Position numbers and translations under genes: made by a program. 64,000 nucleotides of DNA from Tupaia tana (taxonomy: Eukaryota; Chordata; Mammalia; Scandentia; Tupaiidae), in contig JAKSZU010000004.1 in the NCBI GenBank assembly GCA_026018925.1, positions 35,483,233-35,547,232 of the forward strand, written 5' to 3'. Each line of letters starts with the position of its first letter. Position 1 is the first letter of the stretch. The notes under the pieces were generated by a model. The model saw only the letters and a list, made by a program, of their open reading frames with translations, ran no database searches and was not told the origin of the DNA. Positions 11,471-22,915 of this stretch are shown piece after piece.

Positions 11471-11874
11471 GATGATACCTTTTTTTCCATGAGCCTTGGT
11501 TTGGTGTTGAGGTAGTAGACAAAGCTTCATTACCTTTCCAGCTGTGTGATTGGGAAATAAAATAAAGGAAGGCTGGGCGGACTGAGGTCATGCCTGCTCA
11601 CTAGAGGTCCAGAATGGTGCTTCACTGTGGCTAGGGAAGCTACTGCAGCCACAGCTACATCCTCATTGCCTCGTGTGATATCTGTCATTGTTTCTGATTA
11701 TGGGCATATTGCTATCAGGGTGCTGTCAAGGGAAAGTAATGGAGGGATGAAACATCCTGTGAGCTGGGGTTGGAGCAGGAGAGAGGAAGGTGGATAAGAC
11801 CTACTGTCTTATATAAGGGCTCGTTGATTAGGTAATTCTTTAGGAACAAAAAGAAGAAATTGCAAAAAGGCCAC

Positions 11875-13070
11875 TGTAGCTATAGTGGAGTGATGTGAGA
11901 TGCGTTGAGGGAATGGAAAGTTAGGCCAGAGACAGAGTTGGGGGCCACATCACCAAAAGTCTTCCTTTACCAGCCGCTGCAAAGTCTCTTTTAGCTTTTT
12001 CTCTGAATGAGTCAGATGGCTATTGAGGAGTTTCATGCAGGAAAGTGACATGATTCAACTTCAGTTAAAAGGGTAACTGACACCACCAGCAGGTGGCTTA
12101 TTGATTAAGATGCTGGACTTCCACATGGCTGATGGATCTGGTGGCTTAAAACTCATGCCAGGCACATGGTGTGAGCATGCCCAAAATTTCAAGAGGAGAA
12201 TGGAGGAGAAGGGATTGTGGCATGGTCATCCCCTCTGAGGGGTGATTTCTCATTTCCTCTCTCCGTCTCTCCAGTGAGTGCACATAACCTATAGCAAAAT
12301 AAATAAATAAATAAATAAATAAATAACCTCTTAAGATAAGGGGGGGTGGGGGCGGGTTAACTGGTAGAATATACTGTACAGGGAAAAGGCAGAAGCAGGG
12401 AAACAATTTAGGAGGTTATTTCAAAATCCCAGTGGCAGATGATGATGGCATTAATCACGCGGGAACCACAGGGCCAGTAAGAGGCTGAACTCTCGATACA
12501 TTTTGAAGGTAGAACTGAATGGGGTGCAGGGAAGGGTCAGGGTGTGAGAGAGTAAAAGAAGAGTCAGGAAGGACTTCCAAACTTGACCTTGTCAAATGGA
12601 AGAACAGAGTTGCCATTTACTGGGCTGGGAATGCTGGGAGAAGAGGTTTGTGTGGAAGGCAGAGAACCTGTGGTTCAGTATTGTCAAAGTTAAGTGTGGG
12701 GTGCTTATTAGACACCCAACTAGAGAGGTCACACAGGCAGTTGAATATATAGGTCTGGAGTCCAGGAAATGGACCAGGCAGGAGATTCACTGTCTATAGA
12801 CAGTAATTAAATCATGAGATTCGTTAAGATCACTTAGCAAGTGACTGTGGGTAGAAAAGAGAAGGGCTCCAGGAGCAAGCCTTGGCACATGACTCTATGA
12901 GGACGCCAAGATGAAGAGGAAGCCATAAAGGAATCGGATAAGAAAGAGCCAGTCTAGTAACGGAGGAACAAGGAGGACCGTCTTCCTAAAGCTAAGTGAC
13001 GGAAGTGTTTCAAGAAAGAGATCCCTGTTAAGGAGTCCCAGTAAGGAGAGTTTAGAAGCCAGCTGTAGGA
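11875..13070 (+). repeat. Ancient interspersed repeat, interrupted by a type A SINE
   Basis: Landmarks are gaaagtgacatgattcaactt (12045), caggaaacaatttaggaggtt, ttttgaaggtagaactgaa (12501), gttgccatttactgggctggg and cacccaactagagaggtc. They follow the order of a long repeat that is common in mammals. I recognise the string but cannot name the family. A type A SINE splits it at 12081. Related pieces are at 27670-28238 and probably 1330-1560. Confidence 0.6.
12081..12352 (+). mobile_element. Type A SINE inside the ancient repeat
   Basis: The head is caccagcaggtggctta, the body is full, and the tail is (AAAT)n. The TSD gggt(t)aactg at about 12071-12079 and 12354-12363 marks the break in the older repeat. 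Confidence 0.85.
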
Positions 13071-13211
13071 TTTAGCAACACTGAGGTAGTTTGCTGGAAT
13101 AGCAGAATTGAATGAAAGGCTGATTCTAGTGAGTCTGAACTCTTAAGGATGAAGAGAAATTAAACAGTAACTGTCCAAACTCTTCAGGTTTGTTTGAAGG
13201 ACTGCTGGATG

Positions 13212-13412
13212 GCCCAACCTAAGTGGCACAGTCTTTAGTGTATTGGACTGCAGTGCTGGAAGCCACATGGCCAACTGCAGGTTTGGATCTCTGAGTTGGC
13301 CTGGAAGCACACTGGGTGGGCATGAACACTACCGAGCTGCTGAGGGGGCTGGGGAAAGGGGATCAGAGCAGGGTCATTGGAAGAGAAAAGAAAGCTGCCT
13401 TCAGCATGTACA
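13212..13412 (+). mobile_element. Type C SINE (older, different head)
   Basis: The head, gcccaacctaagtggcacag, is followed by ttggactgcagtgctggaag and a ggtttggatctctg B-box-like block. The central part (tgagggggctgggg) differs from types A and B. Relatives are at 19281 and 26512, and reversed at 56985. Confidence 0.65.
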
Positions 13413-13428
13413 GTCAAGAGGGTTTTTT

Positions 13429-13710
13429 CATTGTTTTTTGGGGAGGGTTTTGTTTGTTTGTTTGTTTTTAGGGATTTTGCCATATGACGCATGCACTCAC
13501 AGGAGAGAGACAAGAGGAAGGGAAAGTGAGAAATTACCTCCCCCAGGGGCATGGCCATGCCACAGTCTCTTCTCTTTCATTCTACTGTCTAGATTTTGGG
13601 CACACATGCATGTGTGTCCCATGTGATTTTCAAGCCACCAGGTCCAGGACTTGAACCGTAGTTGACCATGTGAGAGTTCAGCACCTTAACCACTATACCA
13701 CTTGCTGGCC
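13429..13710 (-). mobile_element. Type A SINE
   Basis: A TTTG-type tail is followed by a full reverse body and the head ending ccacttgctggcc. The TSD caagagg(g/a)tttttt is at about 13415-13428 and 13711-13723. Confidence 0.87.
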
Positions 13711-13851
13711 CAAGAGGATTTTTTTTTTTTTTTTATAAACTAAAACCTTATTCAGTTCATTCAAAAAACATTAACAAAATAAATTTTATTTGCAATTTCA
13801 CATATACCAAAAGTAAAAATGACGTTTATAACTATGGCTTACAAATTAATG

Positions 13852-14103
13852 GGACCAGTAGATGCCATAATGGTTACGTTGCTGATCTCCCACGTAGAAG
13901 ACCACAGTTCAAGTCCTGGACCTGGTGTCTTAACTCACACCAGGTACGTGTGTGAGTGCCCAAGATCCCTAGAAAATGGAGGGGAAGGGATTGCGGAGTG
14001 GCCATCCTCCCCCACCCCACAGGGGGATGATTTCTCGCTGTCTCTCCATCTCTGTCTCTCTGGTGAGTGCACATGCCCTATAGCCAAAATCTCTCTCTTA
14101 AAA
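13852..14103 (+). mobile_element. Type A SINE
   Basis: The head ggaccagtagatgccataat and the full body are followed by an A tail. The TSD aaattaatg is at 13843-13851 and 14104-14112. Confidence 0.9.
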
Positions 14104-14289
14104 AAATTAATGAAAAACTACAATTTTGCAAAAGATTGTAGTCATTTTGCATACTAGTCAAACCTTTCTTTTGGCCAAAGTGCTCTTTTGATGACAGATA
14201 AATTAACAAATACACACTGTTGAGAACTACTTCAGACAATACAAAAAAGGTTTTGATTTTTTTTTTCTCTTGTAAACAAGAGTTTAGCA

Positions 14290-14600
14290 TTTATAATCTT
14301 TTTTCTTTCCTTTTTTTTGTCTAACACCTTCCATCTACCACCTTTCAACCACTTTCCCCTCTCACTGTCACTAGCATCCACACTGATCCTCTCCACCATC
14401 ACATCTTCAGATCTCTCAACCTCTGCCATAAAGTGCAGACATTCAGTACACATTGAGTGGGGATATACAATGTGTATCTTTTAAAAGTCTGGCTCACTTC
14501 ACTCAATAAATCTTCTATATTCATCTATTTTAAGTTCAACAATAGGACTTCATTGATTCTTATGGCTGTGTAATGTTCCATAGTATATAAGTGTATATGT
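14290..14600 (-). repeat. Antisense L1 3' fragment
   Basis: Blocks such as gtctggctcacttcactcaat and cttatggctgtgtaatgttcc correspond, in reverse, to the end of L1 ORF2 and its 3' UTR. No open frame remains. Confidence 0.6.
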
Positions 14601-14602
14601 AT

Positions 14603-14628
14603 ATATATGTATATTGTGTGTGTGTGTA

Positions 14629-14682
<54 letters not shown>

Positions 14683-14725
14683 TATCACTATATATACATA
14701 TATATTCATACACACACAAACATAC
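14603..14725 (+). repeat. Compound TG/TA/GA microsatellite with palindromic arms
   Basis: The left arm (TG)n then TA(n) at about 14610-14663 is followed by a (GA)n stretch at 14664-14682 and a right arm, tatatacatatatattcat then (AC)n, to about 14725. The right arm is close to the reverse complement of the left, so the tract could fold as one long hairpin. Confidence 0.85.
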
Positions 14726-17002
14726 ATCTAAGTCTTTCAACCCAACCATCAGTTTGGAGAAGATATTTCTTAACTTGAGAGAAGTTACAGAAAGTTCATG
14801 TGCTAGAGAGAATGATCCAGTAGCTAAAACTAATGACATAGGAGCTAGAGAAGAATGCAACAGCCTTTTTCTTTATTAAGCAAGAGATGGTGGTATTGAG
14901 AACAGAGGATCTAGAAGCATTTCTAGTATTGTAGTACCCATGGGACTATTGATGTAGTGCCTGTATATAACCAAGGTCATCATGAGGACCAGGGAAGAAG
15001 AGTTAGTTGAGACCTAGTTGAACCTTCTGTTACTAAAGATTTAGGGTACAATTCAGCTGCACAAATAATCAGGAAGTCCACACAATGCTGTATTATTTCA
15101 GTGCTTATTTGTTAAGGAAGAGATAGTTAAGATAGTTTGTAAACTAGGGTGAAGAGGTAAGGAAAGATCAGATCTCGAATTTTGATATTTATAAGAGCAC
15201 GTCTTGAGTATAACCTACTACCTAACAAGAGTTGCTCTCAGCACAAGTTGATGTAGCTAGATTTACAAGCAACTTTTGCCAATATTTAGGTATTTAAGAC
15301 CTGACTTGCTCGCATTTGAAGTTTTGTGGCTTTCTACCAGGCAGTGGCTATATCCCAAAGTCCACATACTTGAGTGGCCATTTGTAACATGAGAGGAGTG
15401 GTAGATGGTGAAGGGTGACCTCCAGACTCCCCCGTTTCCTCCTCGGCAGCTCATGCCCCTTCTCAGAGCAGAAGTAATGCACTCCATAGGCTATCACATG
15501 TCTGATATTTACATCTGTGAGATGTCCAGCCTTAGGCTCTTTCAGACTGTATATAATCCATCAATGGGGCCCTAATTGATAACACAGTTTCAAATTGCCT
15601 CTCAGACTAGCTGGAAACAGACTCACATAAATTGTAAACCATTCGTAGCTTCATTTATCCTAAACTAGGTCATGTGTCTATCCAAACAACACACGTATAT
15701 ATTCTTTTTCTTAAAACCACTCCTGCCAGATCACTACTTTCTAAATTGACTCCTTGTCCCTGATTCCATTCAAATAACCAAAGTTTGACAGTGCATGTGT
15801 TATATTATGGTGCTGGTAATGTTTAGCTCAGGGTCTTTTCTACTTTTATCCCTACTTTCTCACTTTTTCTCTCTTTTTTTTTCCTTTCAAATTCCTGCTG
15901 AGCTATTTTCTCGTGCTTGGCCTGATCCCTAAAGAGAGTTTATTTGAAGAGTCCAAGGAAACTTGCCTCTTGCTCTCTTGAGTTATGCAATTTAGGTGAG
16001 AGTGGAAGTGGAAGTCTTTCTCACTGGAAGAAAAAGTGTCTGAACTTTCTTTACTGTGTTTGATTTAAAGAGCATTTGAAGTTGCAAACTTCGATCTTGG
16101 TAACGTTGCAGTCTTCATTGAGGAGCAGGTCTCACAGAGTGTTAGGGGACATTTGTAAGTCCTAGTGTGGAAGTCACTGCTGCAGGAGGTGCCTGTGGGC
16201 CCTAGAGGTTGTAGATTATCCCGCTAATTTCAATGGCTTCATTATGTCTTTCTATGAATGACAATGATTTAGCTATGTGCTGTGGTTTTTCTCCTTCAAA
16301 TACCATGACAATTACCTGCTAAATATGTTTAGCAGAATTCTTCATAGTGCCAATAAAATAAAAAGGTCAGGTTCTATCCAAAAACCTACAAAAATAAAAT
16401 AATAAAATAAAACAAAACAAAAAAATAAGGTAGGAGTTTCTGGTTCCTTTTTATGCCCAATTACCCAGCTTCATGGTTTTATTAGTGTAATAAAAGGTGT
16501 GATAATTATTTGCATAATATCTGAAAACTATCTAGTCACTTAGAAACCTAAATTCTTGAGCTTACATTCAGTTTGCATTCATATATATGTTCATTTCTTT
16601 ATATGAATATGTACATACACAAAATTAAGCAAATGAAAAGTGGGTCCCTCTTTTGCCCTCATTTCCCCTTCAAGTTCTTACAATGCAAGTTAAAAGTCTG
16701 GTCTTTCTAATAGTTTCTCACAACAACCGTATTATACTGATTTCAGAAGATTTTATTTTTATTAATTACATCATATATACAATGTGCATACTCACTCATT
16801 ATGGTACATATGACCATAATGGCTATAGCCTGCTCTTTTTCCTTCAAACTCAGCAATTGGATCCTGAACATTTTTATACAGGTATGTAAGTATTCTTTAC
16901 CATTGTAGTAATGATTATAGAGCATTGCTGAATTAATCAGTCCTCTTCAGTTCGACACTTAGATTGTCCCTATTTACCATTGTATTTAAAATGCTGACCA
17001 CT

Positions 17003-17200
17003 GGGGCCAGCAGGTTGCATAGTGGTTATGGAGCTGGACTCCCACATGGCCAACCACAGTTTGAACCTGGTCTCGGCAGCTTGAAAATCACGCCAGGCAT
17101 ATGTATGTGCATTCTCAAAATCCCAGGAGGAGAATGGAGGAGAAGGGATTGTGGCATTGTAGCCAGCACCTCCTTCCTTTCTTTTTCTCTCTTCTATTTT
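17003..17200 (+). mobile_element. Type A SINE, 3' truncated
   Basis: The head ggggccagcaggttgcatag and the body up to the CT-rich stretch are present. The end is lost at the junction with an oppositely oriented copy. Confidence 0.8.
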
Positions 17201-17202
17201 TT

Positions 17203-17444
17203 TATTTGCTATAGGATACATATGCTCACTGGAGAGAGACAGAGGGAGAAACAAAAGGTGAGAAAAAGCACTCCAAAGGGCAATGGCCGTGCCACAATCC
17301 CTTCTCCATTCTTCTCTCAGGATCTTGGGCACACACGTGCACATACCTGGCATGTTCCTCCAGCCACAGGGTACACGACTCGAACTGTGCAGTCCAGTCA
17401 TGTGGGATCCAGCCACCTCAACTGTCAGTCCACTGGCTGGCCCG
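17203..17444 (-). mobile_element. Type A SINE, inverted against its neighbour
   Basis: The tail-end block gctataggatacatatgctc is followed by the body and the head ending ccactggctggccc. With the 17003 copy it forms a tail-to-tail inverted pair. Confidence 0.83.
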
Positions 17445-18639
17445 CCACATATACGGAACTCTAAACCTCTACTCCAGCTCTGGCCTGCTTCTGAGTTTAT
17501 TTATTGAATAACCAACTGCAGGACACACGAGTCTATAATTATCTTGTAGACTTCAAAACTTAAATGAACCAAAGATAGGCTTTCCTCTGAACTTACTTCC
17601 CAATCTGTATTCCTTATCATAGTCTTTGGTACCCCCACCCTGCTTGCACTTGGGATTCTTTCTCATCTTTTTTCCAAAATCAATCCATTGCTTCTTAATC
17701 TGGACCTCATAAGCCAGTAAGTTCTATCAGTTTTGAGCTCACTTGAGTCCATGATTGAATGAGAACATGAGTGAATATTTCTCGGGTGTTCCCTAAGTAC
17801 TAGACACCTTACCAGACATCTGCTTGTGTATTTCTCTTCATGCTCATCACACTGACTTGTGATACAGGCGTCATCCTCTTTTCATTGAAGGAAAAATATG
17901 GCTCAGTTTCCCCAGTCCAAAGATGTATCTTGAATCCCCTTCCTTCTCTCTACTGTTACTGCCACAAATTTAAATCTTAATTGCCTTTCCAGACGATTAA
18001 TTAATGTAGAAACCTCCCCACAGGTTTCCTACTTCTGTTCCCTTTTTCAATACGACCTATATACATCCTGAGTATATACCTACTCTGTAACTCCATTTCT
18101 CAAAGACTCTGAAGATAAAGGTGGAACCCTGCAGTCTCATCTTCCACTTCTCATTGGGTCCTCTGGGCTCCGGCCTTGGGGAATCACAGTCATTACTTCA
18201 GAATCACTCCTCGGTTCTTTTGCTCACATTCTTGTTTTATTCTACCATCCTGCGCCTTCCATATGTGTAAAGTTGCTCATCCCTCAGGACCCAACTTCCT
18301 TGTCACCTTCCCTGGCCTTTATAGGTAGGGATTTCTTGTTTGTTATAGTAAGTTGGGTTTCCCAGGAAGCAAATTCTGGGATGGAAGTTGCTAGCCTGTG
18401 GGGGAAGGGCAGAACTGAGCCATGGGGGAAGACGGGCTTCTGTATGGTCTTAGCAGAGGCCTCCACCAACCCCAGGGGAACCGAAAGGCTGAAATGGCCC
18501 TTCATAGATGTGTTGGCTCAGCTAGTTCTTCTTTGTTACTTTACTCTATGTCACTCTCTTACGATAGAATTTTAATTTTTTAATATCAGACAGCTTGACT
18601 CTGAACTCCTTCGTATTTATGTTTCATATGCCGAATACC

Positions 18640-18692
18640 CAGTCCAGTGCCTTGCTCATAGCAGCTGCCTGGTAAATCCTTATTGAATGACA
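18640..18692 (+). repeat. MIR 3' end fragment
   Basis: The blocks agtgccttgctcatagcagctg and taaatccttattgaatga match the MIR tail. Confidence 0.5.
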
Positions 18693-18937
18693 GGATCTAG
18701 AATTTCCCATGTGCTTTCATTTTCTCATCTTCATAATAGAATAACCAAGACTTTTGAGGGACCTGAAAGAAGAAAAACTTATGGTTCTGACTTGCTATAA
18801 GGTAGCCCTGTTTTTCTTAGCTTAGCAGCAAATCAGCACACATAAATGTTGTAGGTGTATAGAGTGACACAGACTTACTGATAACTATGGGCCAATCCAA
18901 ACATAATATATACAAGAATATCAACCCATTGATTCTT

Positions 18938-19095
18938 TTTAAATTTAATTTATTATTTTTAAAGAATCTATTATAGGGCACATGCTCACCAGAGAGAGAG
19001 AGAAAAGGGAGTAAGCGAGCTGGCAGGCCCGGAACTTGACTGTGGTTGGCCAGGTGGGAGTCCTGCACCTTAACCACCATACCTCCTGCTGGCTC
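18938..19095 (-). mobile_element. Short type A/B intermediate SINE with 16-bp TSD
   Basis: It keeps the A-type tail block (attatagggcacatgctc) but jumps straight to the head (ggcaggcccggaacttgac), so it lacks most of the A body. The perfect TSD caacccattgattctt is at 18922-18937 and 19096-19111. It may be an internal deletion or a bridge between types A and B. Confidence 0.9.
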
Positions 19096-19280
19096 CAACC
19101 CATTGATTCTTAGTACGTCATAAACAACCTTATACTTTCATTTACCCTCTTACTAGAAATACGAAGGGCAAGTATTACTTCATCTTGTAGACAAGAAACA
19201 AGCCAGAGAAGCTGACTAATCTATGTAAAGTCAAACAACATCCTGTTGATCTTGACAAACCTAAACAGTATGTGTCCTAA

Positions 19281-19595
19281 CCCAGCCTGGTGATGCAGTC
19301 AGAGGCAGACTAAACTGCAGTGCTGGAAGCCCCAATGCTGACCAAGGGTTTGGATCCCTGGTTCAACCTGAAAGCAGGCTGGATCCATGCATGTGAGCCC
19401 AAGATTTGAAGTGCTAGAGGGCTGAGGGGTGGAGGGGATCCTGGTATAAAGGGATCCCCTTTTTTTCTCTCCCTCTCTCTCTCCCTCTCTTTGTCTTGTT
19501 TTCACTCTCTCCCCTCTTCCTCCTTCACTCTCTTTCTCTTATGTACATGCATGCACTATTATGAATAAAAAATAAACTTAAAAAATAAAACCACC
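19281..19595 (+). mobile_element. Type C SINE with long CT-rich tail
   Basis: The head aacccagcctggtgatgcag, the actgcagtgctggaagcc block and the gagggctgaggggtgga block match the 13212 copy. A CT-rich tract and an A-rich tail follow. Confidence 0.68.
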
Positions 19596-20089
19596 ATTAT
19601 GCGTCCTGACTGGTAGTCTAATAGACTGCTTAAGATGAAAAGATGCATCAGCATTGCTGTGTTCTTCCTACCAACACATGAAACTTGGTATGTCTAATAC
19701 CAGACTTACCGTCTCTCCACAACCCAGACTTCCTCCTTGGCCTGTGCTCCAGTTGTCAGTTGTAACAACAGCTTTATGTTTCTGATTGCCTAAGCTTGAG
19801 ACCCACAATCAACCCTGACTCCTTCCTTGCTCTCCCTCATAAAGAGCCTCCCTCAGGTGACAATTATACTCTAGTTACTATGCCAGTCACTAAGATAATC
19901 AAGACAGAGTTTCTACCCTCAGAGAGCTCATAGTCTACCTGTGTACAGTTGGTTCTTTGTGAGTTCCACATCCAGAGATTCAACCAACTGCGAATCAAAA
20001 ATAATAATGAGAATGGATTGCATCTGTTCTGGACGCATACAGACTGTTTTCTCTTGTCATTGTCCCCTAAACAATACAGTGTAACAACT

Positions 20090-20357
20090 ACTTTTTTCTT
20101 TTTAATTTACTAAAGGGCTTGTGTGCTTACCAGACACAGAAAGAGTGAGAGAGGAAGCATCCCTCAGGGGGATGACCATGCCACAACCCCACCTCCTGCG
20201 TTCTCCTATCTTGATTTTGGGGATACACACACACTTTGGGCATGCACGCCAAATGTGTTTTGTGAAGCTACCTGTTGGTGATTCAAACCATGGCCATGTG
20301 AGATCCAGTTGGCCATGTGGGGTCCAGTGCCTTTACCACCACACCACCTGGTTGGCC
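20090..20357 (-). mobile_element. Type A SINE with internal small duplication
   Basis: Reverse A body with the head ending accacctggttggcc. The TSD cagtgtaacaac(t/c) is at 20077-20089 and 20358-20370. A ggccatgtg...gatccagt unit is partly repeated within the head. Confidence 0.88.
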
Positions 20358-20638
20358 CAGTGTAACAACCAGTTACATAACATGTACATTGTGTTAGGTA
20401 TTATAAGTAATCTAGAGATGATTTAAACTAGGCAGGAAAATGTGTGTAAGTTATATGCAAATGCTATGCCATTTTACATAAGGAACTTGAGCGTCCTTGG
20501 ATTTTGGTACCTAAAGGTACCAATCCCCCACCAATGCCATGGGATATCTCAGGTATGTATGTATTGGGGGGAATTAATAGTACAATTATTATATAGTGCT
20601 GATACTGTGATGATAAAGGTGAGCGTGGGGCGCTAGAC

Positions 20639-20666
20639 CCAGGCTGTGAGCTGTGAGCTGTGAGCT
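20639..20666 (+). repeat. Short tandem repeat, unit CTGTGAG
   Basis: A gctgtgagctgtgagctgtg run of about three and a half 7-bp units. Confidence 0.85.
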
Positions 20667-21299
20667 GGGTCTGAAAGGGTGATTAGGAATTGTTCTGATG
20701 ACTTGCATTTGGCGAGCTTACATTTTAGAATCTGAGAAATGTGTGGAGACAATGGATTGTCGTTTGGAGGGAGCATCAGAAAATGAGAATAGGGCTAAGC
20801 CAGATTCTAATGGATCTTGTATGTCATCAGTCTGAGAAATTTGAGTTTGGTTTGGTTTGGTTTGGTTCTGGTTTGTTTTTTGTTTAGATTTATTTTTTAC
20901 CTTGAAGGCAACCAACTGACAGATTTTTAAGCAGGGAAGATAAGAGAGTTTTGTGAGGAATGGAAGGAAATTGGAGTTAGCCTGGAAGAAAGTAAGTCAC
21001 CTGAGAGTTAGGGAGGTGAGCACAGGAGAAGGGACCATGGCATAATCAAAATGGCTTGATGAGAGTTGAATGGCATGGCAAGAAGTGGAGAATCAGTGTA
21101 GACCACTCTTGCAGCTGCTTGACTGATGAAAGGAGAAAGGTGACTGATAACTTACCAAGGTTTTTATTATTATCACTGCTGCTAATAATCTTTTAAGCTA
21201 GAGAAACTTGGAAATGCTTCTATGCTGAAGATAGACAAAGAGTCTAGGAACTCCAAAAAAAGAGATGGATACAGAGTCCAATGTCTCCGCTTAGTTGCT

Positions 21300-21408
21300 C
21301 TAACCCTAGTGATCCTGGTGATCAGCTACAAAGTCACCTGCGATGCTTTGTAAAGAAAACAAAATAAAACTATCCTCCAGCCCCAACTCAACCCTAGTGA
21401 GGCAGAAT
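21300..21408 (-). repeat. MER5A-like hAT-Charlie fragment
   Basis: Blocks gatcctggtgatcagc, gtcacctgcgatgctttgtaa and ctccagccccaactcaaccc match MER5A order. A SINE inserted at its edge. Confidence 0.55.
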
Positions 21409-21421
21409 ATTGGCTTGATGA

Positions 21422-21680
21422 TAGGATCAGCAGGCGGCGTAATGGTTATGTTGCTGAACTCCCACGTAGTTGACTGGTTCGGGTTCTGGATCTGGTGGCT
21501 TAAAACTCATGCTATAGGCATGTGTGTGTGTGTGAGTGCCCAAAATGCCAAGAGGATTATGGAGGGGAAGGGATTGTGGTGTGGCCATGCCCCTGGGGGA
21601 TGATTTCTCTCTTTCTATCTCTCTGTCTTTCTGGAGAGCACACGTGCCCTATAGCAAAAATCTCTCTTAAAAAAAAAAAA
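21422..21680 (+). mobile_element. Type A SINE with 13-bp TSD
   Basis: Head, body and a 12-A tail are present. The perfect TSD attggcttgatga is at 21409-21421 and 21681-21693. Confidence 0.92.
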
Positions 21681-21730
21681 ATTGGCTTGATGAAAGCTGG
21701 GAATCTATAGGTTTTAAAAACTGATTGTGG

Positions 21731-22209
21731 GGCCAGCAGGTTGTGTGGTGGTTAAGGGCACTGGACTCCCACATGGCTGACCATGGTTCGAGCCCCAGAT
21801 CTGGTGGCTTGCTTTCTCACTTTCTCTCTCTCTCTCTCCCTCCCTCCCTCTCTCATTCTGTGCCTTTCTGGTCAAATTAAAACAAATAAATAGGGACCAG
21901 CAGTTAGTGTAATGGCTATGTCGCTGGACTCCCATGTAGTCAACTGCAGTTCGAGTCCCGGACCCGGTGGCTTAAACTCACGCCGGGCGCGTGTCCGTGC
22001 GTGCCCAAGATCCCAAGACGAGAATGGAGGAGAAGGGATTGTAGCATGGCCATCCCCCCGGGGGGTGATTTCTCTCTTTCTGTCTCTCAGTCTCTGTCTG
22101 TCTGGCAAGCACACGCACCACCCTATAGCAAAAACCTCTTCAAAAAAAATTTTTTTAATAAATAAATAAAGATAAATAAAATAATTCTTTAAAAAAAAAA
22201 AAAAAAAAG
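21731..22209 (+). mobile_element. Type B SINE split by a type A SINE
   Basis: The B head and CT tract run from 21731 to 21892, and the B tail resumes after the inner SINE to about 22209. The outer TSD ctg(a/g)ttgtgg is at 21721-21730 and 22210-22219. Confidence 0.87.
21893..22158 (+). mobile_element. Type A SINE nested in the B tail
   Basis: The head gggaccagcagttagtgtaa is followed by a full CpG-rich body. It sits in the AAATAA tail of the older B copy, with aaataaata on both sides. Confidence 0.9.
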
Positions 22210-22714
22210 CTGGTTGTGGTGATCAACCAGGCCTGGAAATGACATTTTGTTAATTTTCTGTTATGCCTTCCGTAAGTGTTTGGAGATCCCCTGCACCTTT
22301 GGGCCCTCTGAAAAGGGTCCACTAGAGAAAAAGGCAGAACAGTATATCCTTGCCAATTTTGGAATATTTCAGAAGTATATTCCAGGTTCTCTGAGCTCAT
22401 GACCAGGCTGTCTCAACTGAATCAAGGGGCAAGATGGACTGGTTATCTTTGCATTATAGAATTACCCTAGAATGGACACAAAAAGCTGTTTGGGCGAGCA
22501 TCAGAGATTTGAGGATGCCCTCTCCTCTGTACTAGACTAAAATACACACAGCAAGATAGAAAGGATCATAGAGTTCTCCCTAGGAGTGGAGTTTGTCAAT
22601 GGTCATTAGTTTAATTTTTGTACTAGGCTTTTGGTCTAGGGTCTGTCAGGACTCAGAGTTTACAGTGCTCTTCCTTTTCTGAACCAGAGCATCGTTAACT
22701 ATAAAACAGGAATA

Positions 22715-22915
22715 GTGATACCTCTTTTGTCATCTCCACATTCTAGCTCTTGCTAGCTATTATATACTTGGAAAATTTGACTTCTCTATGCCTTGGCTTC
22801 CTGGATAATAAATAAACCTACTTTGTCAGGTCATCATAAGAATTAAGTGAGATACCTGTATAGAAGACTTTGCAAAGTGCCTGGTACATGGTCAGGTATT
22901 CAGTATGCTGCACAC
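22715..22915 (+). repeat. MIR element
   Basis: Blocks ataaaacaggaatagtgatacc, cataagaattaagtgagatacc and aaagtgcctggtacatggtc follow the MIR 3' half in order. Confidence 0.7.

Noticed and set aside
16964..17464. 166-codon plus-strand frame and a 148-codon minus-strand frame
   Set aside because: Both are translations through the inverted type A SINE pair, as the repeated peptide blocks in many other SINE copies show.
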